Source: Pseudomonas sp. HMWF032
GTDB taxonomy: Bacteria > Pseudomonadota > Gammaproteobacteria > Pseudomonadales > Pseudomonadaceae
Reading direction: 5' to 3'
Assembly (NCBI RefSeq): GCF_003060885.1
Contig: NZ_QAIG01000008.1
Location: 508,657-564,742 of the forward strand
Length of the DNA stretch: 56,086 nt
Shown here: positions 52,873-56,086 of the stretch, in pieces
Numbering within the stretch: position 1 is the first letter of the stretch
Layout: each line of letters opens with the position of its first letter
The notes under the pieces: generated by a model
Seen by the model: only the letters and a program-made list of their open reading frames with translations
The model's database searches: none
Told to the model about the DNA's origin: nothing
Position numbers and translations under genes: made by a program

Positions 52873-54783
52873 TCAGGCGCGGCGACGACGCAACAACCAG
52901 AAAACCAGCAGCACGCCCGCCAGCAGCACCAGGCTCACGCCCCATTGCAGCGGCCCGGCATAGCGGTACAGCTCGTTGGGTTTCAGACTGGGCGCACGCA
53001 ACATGCGTTGCTCGGCGGCCGCGCCCTGGGTTGGGATATCAGCCAGGCCATCGCCGTTCAGGTCCGGCATGCTGCGAATATGGTCAAGCAGGCCCTGCCA
53101 CTCTTTATATTCCTGCACGCCGGGCTGCTGCGGATCAGCATCAATGATTGCATCCTTGATCGCCGCCAGTGGCCGCCCCTCGGCATCCTTGGGCTGCACG
53201 CTGAGCAGGCCCTTGGTCAGGTCGCCTACCAGCCAGGTGAAGCTGCCGACATAGCTGGTGGCGCCAATGCTGTAAAGGCGCTGGTCGGCCAGGTCGAGCG
53301 GCGTATAGCCCTTGATCGGGTCGCCGAGCTCAATTCGGCTGACGCGGTCAAATGGCACCCGCCAGGGGTTGTAACTGAAGCGCAGGCCCGACACGCGCGG
53401 GTAATAGCTTTTACTTTCACGGACCTGATAGGCCAGCAGCAGCACTTCAAGCAGGCTCTTCAGCTCCTGCCCACTGACGTACACCTTGATCAGCGGATAA
53501 CCCGGCGCATCATCCAGCTCGCCAACGCCCAGCGGAGCGATGCGGAACAGGTCGGACACCGCCTGCACGCCATGCCGGCCCATGATCAGGTTGTCACGAA
53601 TAGTGCCGTTGCCGGTAAATGACACATCGCTGCCCGTCGCATGGCGCAGTGCATCGGTCACCAGATTGCCAAGAATCGGATCGTCATGGGCGCGGGTCAG
53701 GGTCTTGTCGACCTTGGCCAGCGGCTGGTCGAAGGTGTACCCCTTTGGCGCCAGCATCTGCGCGCTGACCACCTGCTTGAAGTCCTCGACCTTGGCAGTC
53801 ACCGCAGCGCTGCCGGCAATCTGGTCATTGATCGGGTGCAGCTGGTAATCGACCACCTGCGGTTTGCCGTCCGCCGGCAGACGCATGCGCAGCTCGCCCA
53901 GGTGCTGAATCTCGGAACCGGCCTGCATCACGGGGGTGCGCCCATTGACCAGCACAGGCTGCGCCAGGGCCGTGTGCGAGTGACCGCCAACCACGATATC
54001 GATGCCCGGCACCTGCTCGACCAGCTCGACCTCTTCACCGCGCCAGCTGCCGTCTTCCTGCTGCACCACGCCCATGTGCGAAAGCAGAATCACCACCTCG
54101 GCACCCTCCTCGCGCAGCTTGGCGACCATGGCTTGAGCAGTCGCGACCGGATCGGCAAACACCGCCGGTTTGATCATCGGGCTGACTGCCACGGCGTTGT
54201 TACCGAGTAGGCCGAACAGGCCAAAACGAATGCCGCCCTTGTCGATCAGCTTGTACGGCGCAATGCGTCCAGCCTCGTAGTGGGCCTGCAGGCTGTCATC
54301 TTCCTTGCGCGCGGGGTCAAAGCCGAGGTTACTCGACAGCAGCGGCATCAGCGCATCGCCCTTGATCTTGTGCGCCGAGCTGATCATCGCGGCCAAGCCG
54401 GCCGGACGAAAATCGAATTCGTGGTTGCCCAGGGTCGCTGCGTCATAGCCCAGCTCGGTCATCAGGCGCAGCTCGCCGCCGGTTTCGCGGGTCACGGTAT
54501 GAAACAGCGTGCCCATACTGAAGTCGCCGCCATCGAGCAGCAGCACCGGTTGCTCGCCAGCAGCAGCGCGGCGCTGCTCCAGCAAGGTGGCCAGGCGCGC
54601 GACGCCGCCGACGGTATCGTCATCGCCGGTGGTCGCGGGGGAATATTCGTTGTTCGGGCCAAAGCCGAGCAGGCGTGATTGCCAGTCGTTGGTGTGCAGG
54701 ATGGTAAAACTGCGTTCGGCACTGGAGGCCTGAGCGCTGATGAATAGGCAGAACACCGCAAGCAACGAAGCAGACAGACGCAT
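52873..54783 (-). CDS. Membrane-anchored 5'-nucleotidase/UDP-sugar hydrolase-like metallophosphatase
   Basis: A 636-residue exported enzyme: signal peptide, calcineurin-like dimetal domain (TILHTNDWQSR, LGNHEFDFRP, LLSHMGVV, VGGHSHT) and the 5'-nucleotidase C-terminal domain (SFTGNGTIRDNLIMG, GVGELDDAPGYPLIKVYVSG). A last helix (SLVLLAGVLLVFWLL) and RRRRA tail should anchor it in the inner membrane with the catalytic part in the periplasm; UshA is soluble. It also has GDGLADIP, which looks like a calcium-type loop. AAGGA lies before ATG 54783. Confidence 0.85.
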   Translation of the reverse strand: MRLSASLLAVFCLFISAQASSAERSFTILHTNDWQSRLLGFGPNNEYSPATTGDDDTVGGVARLATLLEQRRAAAGEQPVLLLDGGDFSMGTLFHTVTRETGGELRLMTELGYDAATLGNHEFDFRPAGLAAMISSAHKIKGDALMPLLSSNLGFDPARKEDDSLQAHYEAGRIAPYKLIDKGGIRFGLFGLLGNNAVAVSPMIKPAVFADPVATAQAMVAKLREEGAEVVILLSHMGVVQQEDGSWRGEEVELVEQVPGIDIVVGGHSHTALAQPVLVNGRTPVMQAGSEIQHLGELRMRLPADGKPQVVDYQLHPINDQIAGSAAVTAKVEDFKQVVSAQMLAPKGYTFDQPLAKVDKTLTRAHDDPILGNLVTDALRHATGSDVSFTGNGTIRDNLIMGRHGVQAVSDLFRIAPLGVGELDDAPGYPLIKVYVSGQELKSLLEVLLLAYQVRESKSYYPRVSGLRFSYNPWRVPFDRVSRIELGDPIKGYTPLDLADQRLYSIGATSYVGSFTWLVGDLTKGLLSVQPKDAEGRPLAAIKDAIIDADPQQPGVQEYKEWQGLLDHIRSMPDLNGDGLADIPTQGAAAEQRMLRAPSLKPNELYRYAGPLQWGVSLVLLAGVLLVFWLLRRRRA

Positions 54784-54922
54784 GACAAGTCCTTGGGGCA
54801 ATGGGCCGAATACCGCTACCGCTGATGGCAGCACGCGCCAGTATGCGACAAGCTCTGCGTCAGGTCAGCGGCGAATAGCGCCGTAGGCGGTAGCTAATCG
54901 AGTCAGCAGGCGATGGGCAGGC

Positions 54923-55375
54923 CTAATCGAACAGCGGACAGACCATCACCAACGCGTCTTCGCGGCCGCCAACGGCCGGGTAGTAGTCGCGGCGCCGGCC
55001 CACTTCGTTAAAGCCGTAGCGCTCATACAGGCGGTAAGCCACTTGGTTACTCGCACGCACCTCCAGAAAACAGTCATTGGCGCCCTGCTTCTTGGCCTGC
55101 TGCATCAAGTGTTCGAGCAGCTTCAAGCCCAAGCCACGGCCCTGGCTTTCTGCCTTAACGGTGATATTGAGCAGGTGCGCCTCGTCCATGATGATCTGGA
55201 TCACGCCGTGGCCGACCTGCTGCTGGCCTTCAAACATCACCCAGCAGTTGTAGGCGGTCAGGCTGTCGGTAAAGATGCCGCGCGTCCAAGGGTGGCTAAA
55301 GGCGGCATATTCGATTTTCAGCACCGCATCGATATCCGCCGCCGTCATCGGGCGGAAGCTGATTGCATCACTCAT
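54923..55375 (-). CDS. rimI: Ribosomal protein S18 alanine N-acetyltransferase RimI
   Basis: A 150-residue GNAT. EYAAFSHPWTRGIF is the RimI hallmark; LLNITVKAESQGRGLGLKLLEHL is the acetyl-CoA motif, and FLEVRASNQVAYRLYERYGFNEVGRRRDYY the substrate side. It acetylates the N-terminus of ribosomal protein S18. It is 56 bases after the HolD-like gene, as in other gammaproteobacteria. Confidence 0.94.
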   Translation of the reverse strand: MSDAISFRPMTAADIDAVLKIEYAAFSHPWTRGIFTDSLTAYNCWVMFEGQQQVGHGVIQIIMDEAHLLNITVKAESQGRGLGLKLLEHLMQQAKKQGANDCFLEVRASNQVAYRLYERYGFNEVGRRRDYYPAVGGREDALVMVCPLFD

Positions 55376-55431
55376 TCAGGTTGACTCGGCAAACGGTAGA
55401 AACCTCGGCCAAACGGCCGGGAAAGAAGTCT

Positions 55432-56086
55432 TCAATTGGCAGCCAACCAGCGCTGACGCACGCGCCGCATGGCTTGCCACAGCTCGCGCTTGCGCTCGGG
55501 TTCGTCCATCAGCAGTTCCAGGCCCGGCAGCGCCCAGGCAGTGCCCAGCCCCTCGACCTGCAGCTCACGGTTATAGGCCTCGGCATCCGCTTCACCGGCA
55601 AACCGAATCGCCGGCAACCCCACCAGCCATAGGCAGCTGCAAGGCTCCTGTTCTTCCAGCCGCGCGCCAACAAAGCTCTGCACATATTCCAGCGCCGCTT
55701 GCGGCCCCTGGTCGATCTGCCCGCGCACCAGCAGTGGCCAGCGCACCGGCTCGCCAATCAGTTGCGGACTGTCCGGCAGACCGGCGGCGCGCAGCAGATC
55801 CTTGAGCAGCAGATACGCGGGGTCGCGCCCTTGCAGTGGCTCACCGGTGGGCAACTCGACCAATACCGCGCAGGCACCGGCGCGCAGCAATTGCAAGGCA
55901 AAGCGCGGGGGGGCAACGGGCGTTGGCTGGGAAGTGATCTGCGTTTCGGCGTCGACTGTAGCCGGTTCCACCTTGGCCATGCGCCCCTGAGGCGCCGGAC
56001 GCGGCACGTCGATCTTGGGCCGGGTAACTGGCGCGACAACGGCGGTTTCGGCATGCGGCGGCTCATAGGCCGGCGCCGCTTCAGCC
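55432..56086 (-). CDS. holD: Probable DNA polymerase III psi subunit (HolD-like), 5' end cut
   Basis: The reverse strand is open from the window edge to the stop at 55432, with about 218 residues visible. The N-terminal visible part is Pro/Ala/Val-rich and looks disordered (which explains frequent TonB-like misnaming); the C-terminal 130 residues are a compact domain (AYLLLKDLLRAAGLP, CSCLWLVGLPAIRFAG, ELLMDEPERKRELWQAMRRVRQ). E. coli has holD directly before rimI, and pseudomonads have a divergent, longer psi at this place. Assignment rests on synteny and layout more than motif. Confidence 0.55.
   Translation of the reverse strand, partial: AEAAPAYEPPHAETAVVAPVTRPKIDVPRPAPQGRMAKVEPATVDAETQITSQPTPVAPPRFALQLLRAGACAVLVELPTGEPLQGRDPAYLLLKDLLRAAGLPDSPQLIGEPVRWPLLVRGQIDQGPQAALEYVQSFVGARLEEQEPCSCLWLVGLPAIRFAGEADAEAYNRELQVEGLGTAWALPGLELLMDEPERKRELWQAMRRVRQRWLAAN

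Overview
The window is ordinary high-GC chromosome from a gammaproteobacterium, almost certainly a Pseudomonas. The signs are a phosphate-selective OprP/OprO-type porin, a full-length PlsB, two-domain FHA/kinase/phosphatase signalling, a YebC-type paralogue beginning MGAQWK, a RimI gene following a proline-rich HolD-like gene, and pseudomonad-style intergenic repeats. Genes are packed on both strands. I see no prophage, integrase, transposase, rRNA or CRISPR array. Both edge genes are cut: a family 2 glycosyltransferase at the left and a probable DNA polymerase III psi subunit at the right.

Layout. 1-5.0 kb: glycosyltransferase, MFS exporter, glutamine-synthetase-like ligase, a secreted tandem-repeat protein in an AT-rich pocket, and YceH. 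5.3-9.2 kb: SstT transporter, parvulin, EamA exporter, YebC paralogue. 9.3-16 kb: three lipoproteins, a D-aminoacylase-like amidohydrolase, a solute-binding protein and a secreted phospholipase C/P1-nuclease-like protein. 16-19.4 kb: an FHA, Ser/Thr kinase, PP2C phosphatase set. 19.6-24.7 kb: a 43-residue basic protein, GNAT, diguanylate cyclase, exported MsrB/MsrA pair, ABA4-like protein, a secreted nuclease and a degenerate tRNA-Thr. 24.8-34.2 kb: CvfB, LTA-synthase-like enzyme, oxidoreductase, DEAD-box helicase, and YhhQ behind a preQ1-I riboswitch. 34.4-40.6 kb: AzoR, LysR, hydrolase, periplasmic cyclophilin, MgtC, FemAB-like GNAT, lipoprotein. 41.2-45.4 kb: porin, then an hvfABC/DoxX copper-RiPP operon. 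45.5-56 kb: PlsB, MltF-like lytic transglycosylase, DUF4197, EamA, carbonic anhydrase, membrane-anchored 5'-nucleotidase, RimI, HolD-like.

The most interesting system is the hvf operon (45343 down to 42829). It encodes a secreted 99-residue precursor with six Cys in three CGEGKC pairs, an MNIO (DUF692) enzyme, its DUF2063 partner and a DoxX membrane protein. Known relatives make a modified-cysteine peptide that binds copper. In front of it is an ECF-type promoter candidate, GCTGTAAC-N17-GTCTATTGG. The same 17 bases at the same spacing occur in front of the exported methionine sulfoxide reductase pair 24 kb away. This suggests one envelope metal/oxidation-stress regulon joining metal capture with repair of oxidised envelope proteins; its sigma factor is not in the window.

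Other points for a second look are the preQ1-I riboswitch overlapping the yhhQ ribosome binding site, two diverged copies of an inverted-end intergenic repeat, the perfect 81-bp tandem repeats in a small secreted protein, and a tRNA-Thr(CGU)-like gene whose acceptor stem no longer pairs.
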